The notes under the pieces are model-generated. The model ran no database searches. It was not told the origin of the DNA and worked only from the letters and a program-made list of their open reading frames with translations. A stretch of DNA of 64,000 nt, from positions 1 to 64,000 of the forward strand of contig JBGPFE010000009.1 of the NCBI GenBank assembly GCA_041483135.1, given 5' to 3'. The translations under genes and the position numbers were made by a program. The stretch's first letter is position 1. Every line of letters starts with the position of its first letter. This DNA comes from PALSA-1004 sp041483135. GTDB taxonomy: Bacteria; Pseudomonadota; Gammaproteobacteria; Burkholderiales; SG8-41. Of this stretch, positions 53,483-62,511 are shown piece after piece.

Positions 53483-53583
53483 TGGCTACGTGACCACTGA
53501 GTCGCTTTGCTTTGCATCGCCAGACCTGTGACGGGCTCCCTTTAACACGGGTCGGCTCGGTCCGGGCCCTCCATTATTCCTGT

Positions 53584-54276
53584 CTAACAGTGCTTGAGAT
53601 TCTTGGACTTTATTACCAGCTCGCCCGGAAATTTGGCCGGCGGAAATTCGTATTTCGTATCGCCCCAGTTCACGTCGAGAACCTCCGCATCGCTTCCTTG
53701 CTTGACGGGAAACGGGAAAAACCTCGCCAGCCTGTCCAGCTGATCGGCCATGCGCGCGGGATCATGATGCCCGATTTCGATCGGACCGGCCTTCTTCTTG
53801 CGCGCGATCAAACCGAGCTCGAACGTTTGCAGAAGCCGTGCTTCGCTGCAATCGAAGCCCGCAAGAACCAGGTTATAACAGAGTAAACCGGCGTTCCATG
53901 TCGTCACATGCCCGGCGAACAGATACTGCCTGGGATGTATGGGCACGGTGATCGCGAGTATCCCATCGTCCTTGAGCGCGGCGTAGACCTTCTCGAGAAA
54001 AATCCCCACGTTACGCTGATGCTCCAGCACATGGGAACACCACACCACGTCGAACTGCCGCCCCAGATCGAGCTGGTTGAAGTCGCCGACATAATCGGCG
54101 CTCGAGCTCTCGTCGACGGCATAAACCTGTTTCCCGAAATGGCGCAGAAACCGGGCGTGCTCCCCTGGTCCGCTCCCCACATCCAGCACCGTTTCGAAAT
54201 CGTAGGACGATATCAGGCGCAGCATCGTGTGCAGCCCCCAATCCAGGCGAAATTCATGACGTTCCAGGTTGGCCAT
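53584..54276 (-). CDS. Class I SAM-dependent methyltransferase
   Basis: 230 residues. The SAM-binding motif I is VLDVGSGPGEHARFL, the acidic residue at the end of beta-2 is in VYAVDESSS, and motif IV is FDVVWCSHVLEHQ. It resembles methyltransferases in surface-glycan or secretion loci. It follows the HlyD gene by 45 bp on the same strand and probably shares the type I secretion transcript. The substrate is unknown. Confidence 0.85.
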   Translation of the reverse strand: MANLERHEFRLDWGLHTMLRLISSYDFETVLDVGSGPGEHARFLRHFGKQVYAVDESSSADYVGDFNQLDLGRQFDVVWCSHVLEHQRNVGIFLEKVYAALKDDGILAITVPIHPRQYLFAGHVTTWNAGLLCYNLVLAGFDCSEARLLQTFELGLIARKKKAGPIEIGHHDPARMADQLDRLARFFPFPVKQGSDAEVLDVNWGDTKYEFPPAKFPGELVIKSKNLKHC

Positions 54277-54321
54277 GGTTATCGCGCCGCGCCGGCGCGT
54301 GACTTGCTTACGCCGCGATTT

Positions 54322-55674
54322 TCACGGCTCGCGGAAGCCGCGGTTGATATAGGCGAGCGCGGGATCGAGCAGGTATTGCAGCGCGGTGCGCTCGGCCGTG
54401 CGGATGAAGACCTCGGCGGGCATGCCGGCCAGCAATTTCAGGTTGCCGGCCTCGCGCAGGGATTCCGGCAGCACCTCGATATAGACGGCGTAATAGGGCA
54501 CGGCGGCCGCGCCGGCGGTGCGGTCGATCAGGCGGTCGGCGGATTTGTAGAACACCTTGCCCTCCACGATGGGGGTGGTGCGGAACTTGAATGCGGTGAG
54601 TCGGATATCGACCGGGCCGCCGAGGTTCACGTGGTTGATGTCCTCGGGCCGGATGCGCGCTTCGAGGACCAGGCGCGGGTCGGCGGGCACGATGTCGAGC
54701 AGCATATCGCGCGGCCCGATCACGGCGCCGACGCTGCCGACTTTCAGATCCACCACTTCGCCATCGACCGGCGCCACGACGCTCTGCCGCGTCGCTGCGT
54801 CCTTGCTCGGCCGCAGCCGCTCCTCGATCTCGAAAAGCTTGGCCGTGCTGTCCTTCAATTCGTCGGCGGCGGTCTGCGAAAACTGCGTGCGCAGGCTGAT
54901 CTTGCGCAGCTCGGTTTCGGTGATGCGCTGCCTGGATTTGGACAATTCCGCCTGGTGCTCGCCGACGCGGGCCTCGTAATCCAGCACCGCGCGCTGCACC
55001 GTCAGCACGCGCACCTTGCCGACGAAATTCTGCTTGAGCAGGTCCTCGTTGGCCTTCAACTCCTCGCGCTGGGAGGCAAGCGCTTCCATTTCGGCCTTGA
55101 TCTGCGAAGCGGTCGCCGCCGATTCGAGGCGCATTTCCTGGATTTGCCTGTCAAGCAGGTCGATCTGGCTCATGAGCGTCTCGCGGCGCGCGGTAAACAG
55201 CACCTGTTCACGGTGCAGGGTCTCGGCGACGCGCACATCGTTCTTGCGCGCCAGAAGATCGGCGCCGAAATCGATTCTCGGCGTGAGCGCCTTCTCCGCC
55301 GTCAGCCGCGCATTGCGCGCGCGTTCGGCATCGTACTGCTGGAGCAGCAGGTCGAAGCTCGCGTCCACGCGCACATCGCCGATCACGATCAGCACCTGCC
55401 CGGCCTTGACGTGATCGCCGTCGCGCACGCGGATTTCCTTGACTATGCCGCCTTCCTGGTGTTGCACCGTCTTGCGGTTCATGTCGACTTTGATGAAGCC
55501 GGGCGCGACCACCGCGCCGGACAGCGGCGCGAACACCATCCACAGGCCCAAGCCGCCGAACGCGACCGCGATCAACAGCAGCCCGGCGCGCACGATCGGC
55601 CATGCATCCGCGGCGTGCTCGACGTCGATCGCCGGCACAAACAGCCCCCGCAGGCGTGCGATGAGCGCGCTCAT
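54322..55674 (-). CDS. HlyD-family type I secretion periplasmic adaptor
   Basis: 450 residues, PrtE/HlyD type. One N-terminal membrane segment (about 30-50), a lipoyl half (VAPGFIKVDMNRKTVQHQEG), a long coiled-coil hairpin (about 110-290), the second lipoyl half (SVVAPVDGEVVDLKVGSVG) and a C-terminal beta domain ending LLDPALAYINRGFREP. It links the ABC exporter to an outer-membrane TolC-type channel, none of which is encoded alongside. It overlaps the exporter gene by 4 bp. Confidence 0.94.
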   Translation of the reverse strand: MSALIARLRGLFVPAIDVEHAADAWPIVRAGLLLIAVAFGGLGLWMVFAPLSGAVVAPGFIKVDMNRKTVQHQEGGIVKEIRVRDGDHVKAGQVLIVIGDVRVDASFDLLLQQYDAERARNARLTAEKALTPRIDFGADLLARKNDVRVAETLHREQVLFTARRETLMSQIDLLDRQIQEMRLESAATASQIKAEMEALASQREELKANEDLLKQNFVGKVRVLTVQRAVLDYEARVGEHQAELSKSRQRITETELRKISLRTQFSQTAADELKDSTAKLFEIEERLRPSKDAATRQSVVAPVDGEVVDLKVGSVGAVIGPRDMLLDIVPADPRLVLEARIRPEDINHVNLGGPVDIRLTAFKFRTTPIVEGKVFYKSADRLIDRTAGAAAVPYYAVYIEVLPESLREAGNLKLLAGMPAEVFIRTAERTALQYLLDPALAYINRGFREP

Positions 55675-57374
55675 ACCGCCGCTTGCCCGGAGTCAACCGC
55701 CTTGAGCGGCCCGCCCTGCGCCGGCCGCGGCGAGACGCGCGCCAGGACTTCGCTGCGCGGGCCGAACATCTCGACCGCGCCTTCGCGCAGCACCAGCACC
55801 TTGTCGACGCTCGCCAGCAGGCTCGGGCGGTGGGTGACGATGATAAGCGTCACGCCGAGCTCGCGCATGCCCGCGAGCGCCTTCATCAGCGCCGTCTCGC
55901 CCTCGGCGTCGAGGTTGGCGTTGGGCTCGTCGAGGACCACCAGCCGCGGCTCGCCGTACAGCGCGCGCGCAAGCGCGATCCGCTGGCGCTGGCCGCCGGA
56001 GAGCCCGGCGCCGCCTTCGCCGATCTGGGTGTCGTAGCCGTTGTGCAGGCGCAGGATCATGTCGTGCGCGTTGGCGCGCTGGGCCGCCGCGATCACGCCG
56101 TCCGCATCGACCGGGCCCAGGCGGGCGATGTTTTCCGACACCGAACCGGAAAACAGCTCCACGTCCTGCGGCAGATAACCGATGTGCGCGCCGAGGCGCT
56201 CGCGCGGCCACGCCGATACGTCCGCGCCGTCGAGACGCACCACGCCCGAATTCGGCTTCCACACGCCGATCAAAAGCCGCGCCAGCGTCGATTTGCCCGA
56301 CGCGCTCGGCCCGATCAGGCCCATCGCCTCGCCCGCCGCGAGCTGGAAGCTGACGCCCTTCAGGATGGCCTTGTCGGAGCCGCGCGCCGCGAACACCACG
56401 CGCTCCGCGGCGAGTTGTCCGCGCGGTGCCGGCAACTCGGTGACGTCGAGCGCCGCCGCGCGCGCATTCAGCAGCTTGTCGAGCCGCGCATACGCGCCGC
56501 GCGCATCGACCAGGCTTTTCCAGCCCGCGATCACCATTTCCACCGGCGCCAGCGCGCGCGACAGGATGATGGTGGAGGCTATCATCACGCCTGGGGTCAC
56601 GTGCTGGTCGATCACCAGGTACGCGCCGATGCCGAGCATCGCGGTCTGCACGAACTGGCGCACGAACTTGGTGAGCCCGCTGATCGAGCCCGCGACCTTG
56701 CTGGTCGCGATCTGCTGCCGCATCACGTCGCGATTCAACCGCTCCCACTGTCCGGTGACGCCTTTCAGCATGCCCAGCGCGCTCACCACATCGGCGTTGC
56801 GCAGGCTGGTGTCGATGTAGCGCGCGGCCTTGCGCGAACTCGCCTGCATTTTCTCCAGCGGCGCGCGCGACAGCCGCTCGTTCAGCACGCCCAGGCTCAG
56901 CAGCATTAGCGCCGAGACCAGCGCCGCGATGCCGAGCACCGGGTGGAACATGAAGATCACGAAAATGTAGAACGGCAGCCACGGCGCGTCGAAAATCGAA
57001 AAAATGCCGCTGCCGGTGAGAAAGGTGCGCAGGATATTGACGTCGCGCAATCCATACACGTATTCCGTGCCGCCGAGCTTGGCGGCGTTGGCGAGCAGGC
57101 CGTCGAGCACCTGCGGCCCGAGCTTCATGTCGAGCGCGATCGCGGCGGCGGCGAGCAGCCGCGCGCGCAGCAGGTCGAGCGCCGCCATGACCATCAGCGC
57201 AAAGGCGGCGGCGATGGTGAGCATCACCAGCGTCTCGTTGCTGCGGCTGGTAATGACGCGATCGAAAACCTGCAGCATGTACAGCGCCGGCACCAGCAAC
57301 GCCAGGTTGATGAAGAAGCTGAACAGCCCGGCGTAAATGAAGAACGACCGGAAACGCAGCGCCAGTTCGCGCAT
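55671..57374 (-). CDS. Type I secretion ABC transporter (PrtD family)
   Basis: Fused membrane-ATPase exporter, 567 residues: six membrane segments (about 15-300) and a nucleotide-binding domain with Walker A GPSASGKSTLARLLIG, Q-loop in IGYLPQDVELF, signature LSGGQRQRIALARALYG, Walker B RLVVLDEPNANLD and the H-loop IIVTHRPSLL. There is no N-terminal C39 peptidase domain, so it handles RTX-type C-terminal signals. The presumed cargo is the RTX protein encoded 345 bp upstream. Confidence 0.95.
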   Translation of the reverse strand: MRELALRFRSFFIYAGLFSFFINLALLVPALYMLQVFDRVITSRSNETLVMLTIAAAFALMVMAALDLLRARLLAAAAIALDMKLGPQVLDGLLANAAKLGGTEYVYGLRDVNILRTFLTGSGIFSIFDAPWLPFYIFVIFMFHPVLGIAALVSALMLLSLGVLNERLSRAPLEKMQASSRKAARYIDTSLRNADVVSALGMLKGVTGQWERLNRDVMRQQIATSKVAGSISGLTKFVRQFVQTAMLGIGAYLVIDQHVTPGVMIASTIILSRALAPVEMVIAGWKSLVDARGAYARLDKLLNARAAALDVTELPAPRGQLAAERVVFAARGSDKAILKGVSFQLAAGEAMGLIGPSASGKSTLARLLIGVWKPNSGVVRLDGADVSAWPRERLGAHIGYLPQDVELFSGSVSENIARLGPVDADGVIAAAQRANAHDMILRLHNGYDTQIGEGGAGLSGGQRQRIALARALYGEPRLVVLDEPNANLDAEGETALMKALAGMRELGVTLIIVTHRPSLLASVDKVLVLREGAVEMFGPRSEVLARVSPRPAQGGPLKAVDSGQAAV

Positions 57375-57719
57375 GGCGCTACACCCTGCTCCGGTCAGTG
57401 CCCGTGTATTTGGTGGCTATATACAATGGATGGCGCCCCCAAGAATGCCCTTTTCCGAGCCGGAAAGTATACCTCAGGATGGGTAGCCAAGCCCCTGATT
57501 TTGCAGGGGGGTAGTGCACTGATTTGAAACTCGCTCGGCCACTTCCTGCATAGACCGCAGGTTCCCGGCCACGCCGCCAGCCATGACCGGTGTAACGCGC
57601 ACCGTCTTATGGACGCGCACGAAATGATAGTGAGCGAAGTGCAGCGCGGCCGCTGCCCGGACTACGGCGATGCCGGCGGCCGGCGGCACCGCGATCTTGT
57701 CTTGATCGCGGCCGCGCCG
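57375..57719. other. Gap between RTX gene and exporter operon
   Basis: 345 bases without a credible gene. Near the RTX stop is an 8-bp hairpin CCGCGATC, 7-nt loop, GATCGCGG (57689-57711) without a T-run; it could attenuate read-through from the RTX gene into the exporter genes. A small minus frame (57474-57689) shows no similarity I recognise. Confidence 0.5.
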
Positions 57720-60386
57720 TCAGATGATGTGAATGTCGGTAGCCGTGAGCGTCGGGTGGTTGGTCAGCGTCGCGACCTGGACCGCGGCCACTCCGCCCTG
57801 GCCGTCGGCGTCGTAATAGAGATTGCCGGTGGTCGTATTGTAGATCAGGTGATCGGTTGGGTTCTGCGCGGTGGTGAGGCCGGCGGCGGCGTGTAAGAAC
57901 GAAGGATCGAGCGGGCCGGGCACGAGCCCCAGCGCGGTGAACACCGAATTCTCGAATTCCAGCGTATCACCGCCCACGCCGCCCGTGAAGTCGGTGATGG
58001 TGTCGACGTTGCTCGCGGCCGGCGCAGTGCTGAACACGAACGTGTCGGCGCCCGTGCCGCCCGTCAGTGTGTCTTTGCCGAGCCCGCCGTCGAGCGTGTC
58101 GGCGCCCGTGCCGCCGATCAGCTTGTCGAGGCCCAGGCCGCCGGCGAGCGTGTCGCCGTTGTCGTTGCCGGTGATCACGTTGTTGAGCGCGTTGCCGGTG
58201 CCCGTGATGGCCGCGCCGGCCGCCAGCGTGAGGTTTTCGACGTTCGCGTCCAGCACGTAGTTGTCGACCGTGGTCCTCACCGTATCGGCGGTGCCCCCAT
58301 TGGCGAGCTCGACGATGGTGGCGCCCGCGCTGTTGACGACGTACGTATCGTTGCCGAGCCCGCCGGTCAGCGTGTCGGTGCCGCCGCCGCCGCCGTTGAG
58401 CGTGTCGTTACCGGCGAGTCCCGTCAGCGTGTCGTTGCCCAGGCCGCCGAGCAGAACGTTGGCCGACGCGTTGCCCGTCAGTATGTCGCCCAAGTCGTTG
58501 CCGGTGACGTTGAAGAGCCCGGTGCCCAATATCGTCACGTTCTCGAAATTCGACAGATCCGGCGCGCCGCCTGCGCTCAGATCGACCGTGATCGGCGGGT
58601 TCACCGAAGGATTATTGAAGGCGATCTTCAGCGTGTCGTTGCCCTCGCCCAGGCTCTCGAACACCGTCCCGAGCTCGGACGCGTTGTCCAGCACATAGGT
58701 GTCGTTCCCCGCCTGGCCGTACATGAAATCGTTGCCGGCGCCGCCGGTCAGCGTGTCGTTGCCGTTCCCGCCGTACAGCGTGTCGTTGCCCAGGCCGCCG
58801 TTGAGCGTGTCGTTGCCGTCGAAGCCGTTGAGCATGTCGTTGCCGGCGAGGCCGAGCAGAATGTTGTCGCCGCTGTTGTTGCCGATGACCTGGTTGTCCA
58901 GCGCGTTGCCGGTGCCGTTGGCGTTGCCCGCCGCATCGAGCAGCTGCAGGTATTCCACGTTCGCAGCGAGCACGTAGGTGCCGCTGCCGGAGAAGTCCAC
59001 CTGGTCGGTGCCCGCGTTCAGCGCTTCCGTCACCATGTCGTAGGTCCCGTTGCTCGTGCCGTCCACCCCGTACGTGTCGTTGTCCGCGCCGCCCGCGAGC
59101 GTGCTCCTGCCGCTGCCGCTGGCCTCGAGATAATCGTTGCCGTTGCCGCCGTTGAGCTTGTCGTTGCCGCCTTCGCTGAAGAGCGAGTCGTTGCCGTCGC
59201 CGCCGTTCAGGATGTCGTTGCCGTCGCCGCCGATGAGAAAGTCGTTGCCGGTGCCGCCGTTGAGCGTGTCGTTGCCGCCGTACCCATAGAGCACGTCGCC
59301 GTTGTTGTTGCCGGTGATCACGTTGATGAGATTGTTGCCAAAGCCGTCGACCGCCGCGCCGGTCAGCGTGAGGTTCTCGACGTTCGCGACGGAGAACATC
59401 GAGAAGTCGACCGAGGCCACTACCGTGTCGGTGCCCTCGTTGAAGTTCTCGGTGATGGTCGCGTTCGTGTCGCCCACGAGGTAGGTGTCGTTGTTGAGGC
59501 CGCCGATCAGCGTGTCGAACCCCCCGCCGCCGTTGAGCGTGTCGTTGCCGGCGCCGCCGTTCAGCGTGTCGTTGCCGGCGTTGCCGTTCAGGATGTCGAT
59601 GCCAATGCCGCCGAAGATCGTGTAAGCGTCGGCGGTCGTCACGGTGACCGTGTCGTTGCCGGCGCCCGCGTTGAGCGTCGCGCCGCCGGCCACGCTGGCG
59701 GTGATGGTGTCGTTGCCCGTCAGGAACGCGCCGCTCTGCGCCGCGTCAGCGACGTCGGTGAAAGAGTCGAAGAGCGAAACCTTCGCGACCGCCGGATTGA
59801 GCCCCATCATGTCGATCGAGTCGCCGTCGCTGTCGCTGAAGTGGATCTCCGTGAAGCCCCCCGTCACGGCGGTGCCGCCCGCGGTGAGCGTGAGCGCGCC
59901 CGTCAAGTCGAGTATATTGTCGCTCGTCTCGATGTGCGCGTGCGTGAGCGAGCCCGAGATCGCGCCCGCGCCCGAGATCGAGATGTGGCCGTCGAGCATC
60001 GCCTCCACGCCTCCCGCGTTGAAATGGCCGTGCGTGATGCTGCCGCTGGTGAGCGCGCCGGTGGTGGGGTTGAAATGCAGGCTGCCGATCATATCGAGCT
60101 CGTTCGCGCCGGTGCCGGTGAACGTCAGGGAAGTGACCGTGAACGCGCTCGGACTGAACGCGCCGAGCAGTATGAGCGTAGCGCCTGGATCGGAGGAGCC
60201 GGAGAGCAACGTGATGTCGAGTTCGGTCGGGCTAGAAAAGACGCTGTATGGATGACTGGGATTACTGAGGTCGGCATTGACCGCGTTAAACTGCGTCTGC
60301 GCGGCGCCGAGCTCGGTGATGACCTGACTGACGTCGAAATCGAACGACGCCAGCGGCACGGTGCCGGTGAGATTGACGGTGGCCAT
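57720..60386 (-). CDS. RTX calcium-binding repeat protein, predicted type I secretion cargo
   Basis: 888 residues, acidic, with no N-terminal signal peptide. Residues 1-210 form a beta-rich domain with no known match (VNLTGTVPLASFDFDVSQV). From about 225 to 790 there are several blocks of GGxGxDxLx nonapeptides (GGAGNDTLNGGAGNDTL type) alternating with spacers of the VENLTL type. The C-terminal about 75 residues (DHLIYNTTTGNLYYDADG, then a hydrophobic end ADIHII) are the classical T1SS signal. No catalytic domain is visible, so an adhesin, S-layer or matrix protein is as likely as a toxin. The ATG at 60386 has AGGGAG upstream. Confidence 0.93.
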   Translation of the reverse strand: MATVNLTGTVPLASFDFDVSQVITELGAAQTQFNAVNADLSNPSHPYSVFSSPTELDITLLSGSSDPGATLILLGAFSPSAFTVTSLTFTGTGANELDMIGSLHFNPTTGALTSGSITHGHFNAGGVEAMLDGHISISGAGAISGSLTHAHIETSDNILDLTGALTLTAGGTAVTGGFTEIHFSDSDGDSIDMMGLNPAVAKVSLFDSFTDVADAAQSGAFLTGNDTITASVAGGATLNAGAGNDTVTVTTADAYTIFGGIGIDILNGNAGNDTLNGGAGNDTLNGGGGFDTLIGGLNNDTYLVGDTNATITENFNEGTDTVVASVDFSMFSVANVENLTLTGAAVDGFGNNLINVITGNNNGDVLYGYGGNDTLNGGTGNDFLIGGDGNDILNGGDGNDSLFSEGGNDKLNGGNGNDYLEASGSGRSTLAGGADNDTYGVDGTSNGTYDMVTEALNAGTDQVDFSGSGTYVLAANVEYLQLLDAAGNANGTGNALDNQVIGNNSGDNILLGLAGNDMLNGFDGNDTLNGGLGNDTLYGGNGNDTLTGGAGNDFMYGQAGNDTYVLDNASELGTVFESLGEGNDTLKIAFNNPSVNPPITVDLSAGGAPDLSNFENVTILGTGLFNVTGNDLGDILTGNASANVLLGGLGNDTLTGLAGNDTLNGGGGGTDTLTGGLGNDTYVVNSAGATIVELANGGTADTVRTTVDNYVLDANVENLTLAAGAAITGTGNALNNVITGNDNGDTLAGGLGLDKLIGGTGADTLDGGLGKDTLTGGTGADTFVFSTAPAASNVDTITDFTGGVGGDTLEFENSVFTALGLVPGPLDPSFLHAAAGLTTAQNPTDHLIYNTTTGNLYYDADGQGGVAAVQVATLTNHPTLTATDIHII

Positions 60387-60462
60387 GAGGCGGACTCCCT
60401 GTATGTAGAGTTGCCGGCGCGCCGCCGCTGCGGCGCGTCAAAAATTCCTGCCGGCGAATGCG

Positions 60463-60572
60463 CCGGCGGCACGCCGTCTTCTCCACGGCCGGCGCGCACG
60501 CCTGGCAATCCGCCTGCATTGCAGGCCAATTATATAGTAGCGGTCCGGCCGGCTTGTTGATTTAACTCAAGG
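60463..60572 (-). repeat. 110-bp duplicated promoter/leader segment, copy B
   Basis: Second copy of the segment at 52828-52937 (95 of 110 bases identical, no gaps), upstream of the RTX gene in the same relative orientation. Similarity stops just beyond the FNR-like box and about 60 bases into the leader. Confidence 0.9.
60529..60570 (-). promoter_or_regulatory. FNR/DNR-like promoter of the RTX gene
   Basis: Box TTGAG-TTAA-ATCAA in minus sense (60557-60570; 9 of 10 conserved positions). A perfect TATAAT -10 is at 60529-60534. The box centre (60563.5) is 29.5 bp from the first -10 base, exactly the -41.5 class II position. Predicted start about 60522, giving a leader of about 136 nt. Confidence 0.75.
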
Positions 60573-60771
60573 TTTGGGAAACTAACTACGGGTCGGACCA
60601 CGCCATGACCCGGTATTTTCAAGAGTTTCCTCCCCCTGCGGCCGCTTCATTCCTTGGGTGACCGAATTGGCGTTGGGGACGTCGGGGAATTATGGCTGAT
60701 GCAGGCGGCTCGCAGACAAACTTCCAACCCGGATAGCTGCTGGCGTCAGAGAATCCCTTCCGCTCTTCAGT

Positions 60772-60870
60772 GAAGCCCGTTTTTTTGATCGGCGCGTCGT
60801 TCACGTTGATGACGCTCAGCGCAAACGTGTCCGGGGCGCTCGCCCCGGCGGAGTCGGTCACGGCCGGCGA
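60772..60870 (-). pseudogene. Remnant of a cadherin-like (CADG) repeat
   Basis: The minus frame 60619-60900 contains VTDSAGASAPDTFALSVINVNDAP, shown here as a landmark at 60787-60867. This is the typical end of a dystroglycan-type cadherin-like repeat of large RTX adhesins. The residues around it do not continue the fold and no start or partner domains exist, so it looks like debris of a larger adhesin gene. The rest of 60573-60925 holds no gene. Confidence 0.55.
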
Positions 60871-60925
60871 GCGCGACGGCCGCAAGATGGTTCGTAACAA
60901 AGCCCGCTACGTGCGCGGATGAATC

Positions 60926-61696
60926 TCAGCGCCGCTGAAAATAGCGCTCGAGCGCGCGCAGCAGCACGTCGATTGCGAAGCCGACGATGCCGATCGCGAT
61001 CATGCCCGACATCACGATCGCAGTGCTGATGTTGCTCTGGCCTTTCACCATCAGATAGCCGATGCCGCTCGAGGCGACGATGAGCTCCGCGCCGATCAGC
61101 GATTGCCAGCCGAGGCCGGCGCTGACTCTGAGTCCCGCGACGACCGAGGGCAACGAAGCCGGCAACAGGACCTCGGTGATGACGAGCCAGCTGCCGGCGC
61201 CCAGGGTGCGGGCGGCCTCGATGTAGAGCTGTTCAACATAACGCGCGCCCCGGTATGTGTTGATCACGCACGGCGGAAACGCGCCCGTGAAAATCACGAG
61301 CACGGGCCCGCCGATGCCGGTGCCGAACCACAGCGCCGCGAACGGCACCCACGCGATCGGCGCGACGAAGCGCAGCGCATCGAAAAGCGGCGTCACGATG
61401 CGGTCGAACCAGCGGAACCATCCCATCGCAAGCCCGAGCGGCACGCCGACCGCGACCGCCAGTCCGAATCCCATGCCGAAACGCCCGAACGAAGAAGCGA
61501 GATGCTGCTGCAGCGTGTAGCCGACGAAGGGCCGTTGGGTCAGGTCCCCGAACGTGTGCGCCACCGCGAGCGGCGACGGCAGAAAAAGCCGCGGCACGAG
61601 CCCGCTCGCCGCCGCGAGCGCCCACACCGCGAAGAATGCGCAACAGCCCGCGGCGCTCAGCAGGAAGAACGTGCGCGGAGGCAAAGGATCGTTCAT
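60926..61696 (-). CDS. NitT/TauT-type ABC permease 2
   Basis: 256 residues, SsuC/TauC-like inner-membrane permease with about six membrane segments. The EAA loop is EAARTLGAGSWLVITEVLLPASLPSVVAG, a landmark near residues 160-188. It begins 7 bp after permease 1. The family imports nitrate, taurine, sulfonates, thiamine precursors or aromatic acids; the ligand here is unknown. Confidence 0.9.
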   Translation of the reverse strand: MNDPLPPRTFFLLSAAGCCAFFAVWALAAASGLVPRLFLPSPLAVAHTFGDLTQRPFVGYTLQQHLASSFGRFGMGFGLAVAVGVPLGLAMGWFRWFDRIVTPLFDALRFVAPIAWVPFAALWFGTGIGGPVLVIFTGAFPPCVINTYRGARYVEQLYIEAARTLGAGSWLVITEVLLPASLPSVVAGLRVSAGLGWQSLIGAELIVASSGIGYLMVKGQSNISTAIVMSGMIAIGIVGFAIDVLLRALERYFQRR

Positions 61697-61703
61697 GCCC
61701 GCC

Positions 61704-62504
61704 TCATGCCGAACGCCACGGCATCGAATAGGCTTCGAGCCATTCCAGCGCCCACGTCATCAACACGCCGGCCACCGCGACGCTCGCCATGCCGACCACG
61801 ATCATCGCCGGAAACAGATCGAGCCCGGCCTGATACAGCACGTGCCCGAGTCCGGCGATCGCGCCGATCAACTCGCCCGCCACCAACGTCGTCCAGCACG
61901 CCTGCAGCGACAGCCGCAGCCCCGTGAAGATGAGCGGCAGCGCGCCGGGCACCAGCACTTCGCGCACCAGCATCCCGCGCGGCACGCCGAGCGTGCGCGC
62001 CGCCTCGATCAGATACGGCTCGATCGAGCGGACGCCCGCGTAAGTGTTAATCACGGCGGGCACAAACGCGGCGAACCAGATCACGAGCACTTTGGCCGCA
62101 TCCCCGAGTCCGAGCCACACGATCGCGAGCGGAATCCAGGCGAGCGGCGGAATCGGCCGCAGCAGCAGGAACGTCGGGTTGAGCAGCGCTTCAGCCCGCC
62201 GGCTCCAGCCCATCAGCATCCCGAGCGGTGCGCCGACTGCCACCGCGGCCGCGAAGCCGAAGAGCACCAGCTGGCAACTGTGCAGAAAATGGCCGGGCAG
62301 CTTGCTGTCGGCGTAACCGTCGATGCTGATCTGGCGCGCCGCGCTGAAAACTTCGGCGGGGTTCGGGAAGAACGCGGGCGAGATCGCCTGCGTGGCGACG
62401 GTCGCCCAGTACCACAGCGCGGCCAGCGCGACGAACGTCGCCACGCCGACCGCGGTGCGCAATCTGGCGCCGTTGCGGGATTCCCCGCCGAAACCGCCCG
62501 CCAT
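61704..62504 (-). CDS. NitT/TauT-type ABC permease 1
   Basis: 266 residues, about six membrane segments. The EAA-type loop is EAARTLGVPRGMLVREVLVPG and RPIPPLAWIPLAIVWLGLG is typical of the family. It is similar to but distinct from the adjacent permease, so the transporter probably uses a permease heterodimer where most family members use a homodimer. It starts 7 bp after the binding-protein stop. Confidence 0.9.
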   Translation of the reverse strand: MAGGFGGESRNGARLRTAVGVATFVALAALWYWATVATQAISPAFFPNPAEVFSAARQISIDGYADSKLPGHFLHSCQLVLFGFAAAVAVGAPLGMLMGWSRRAEALLNPTFLLLRPIPPLAWIPLAIVWLGLGDAAKVLVIWFAAFVPAVINTYAGVRSIEPYLIEAARTLGVPRGMLVREVLVPGALPLIFTGLRLSLQACWTTLVAGELIGAIAGLGHVLYQAGLDLFPAMIVVGMASVAVAGVLMTWALEWLEAYSMPWRSA

Positions 62505-62511
62505 CGCCGGT

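Noticed and set aside
53908..56037. 709-codon frame opposite the methyltransferase, HlyD and exporter genes
   Set aside because: It spans three well-supported genes on the other strand and has no recognisable domain.
57750..59700. Short tandem GC-rich repeats resembling a CRISPR or satellite
   Set aside because: They encode the GGxGxDxLx nonapeptides of the RTX protein in frame; spacing and spacers are not CRISPR-like.
60286..60519. Small minus frame through the RTX leader and start
   Set aside because: Runs through the duplicated leader in a frame that is not conserved in copy A and overlaps the RTX start out of frame.
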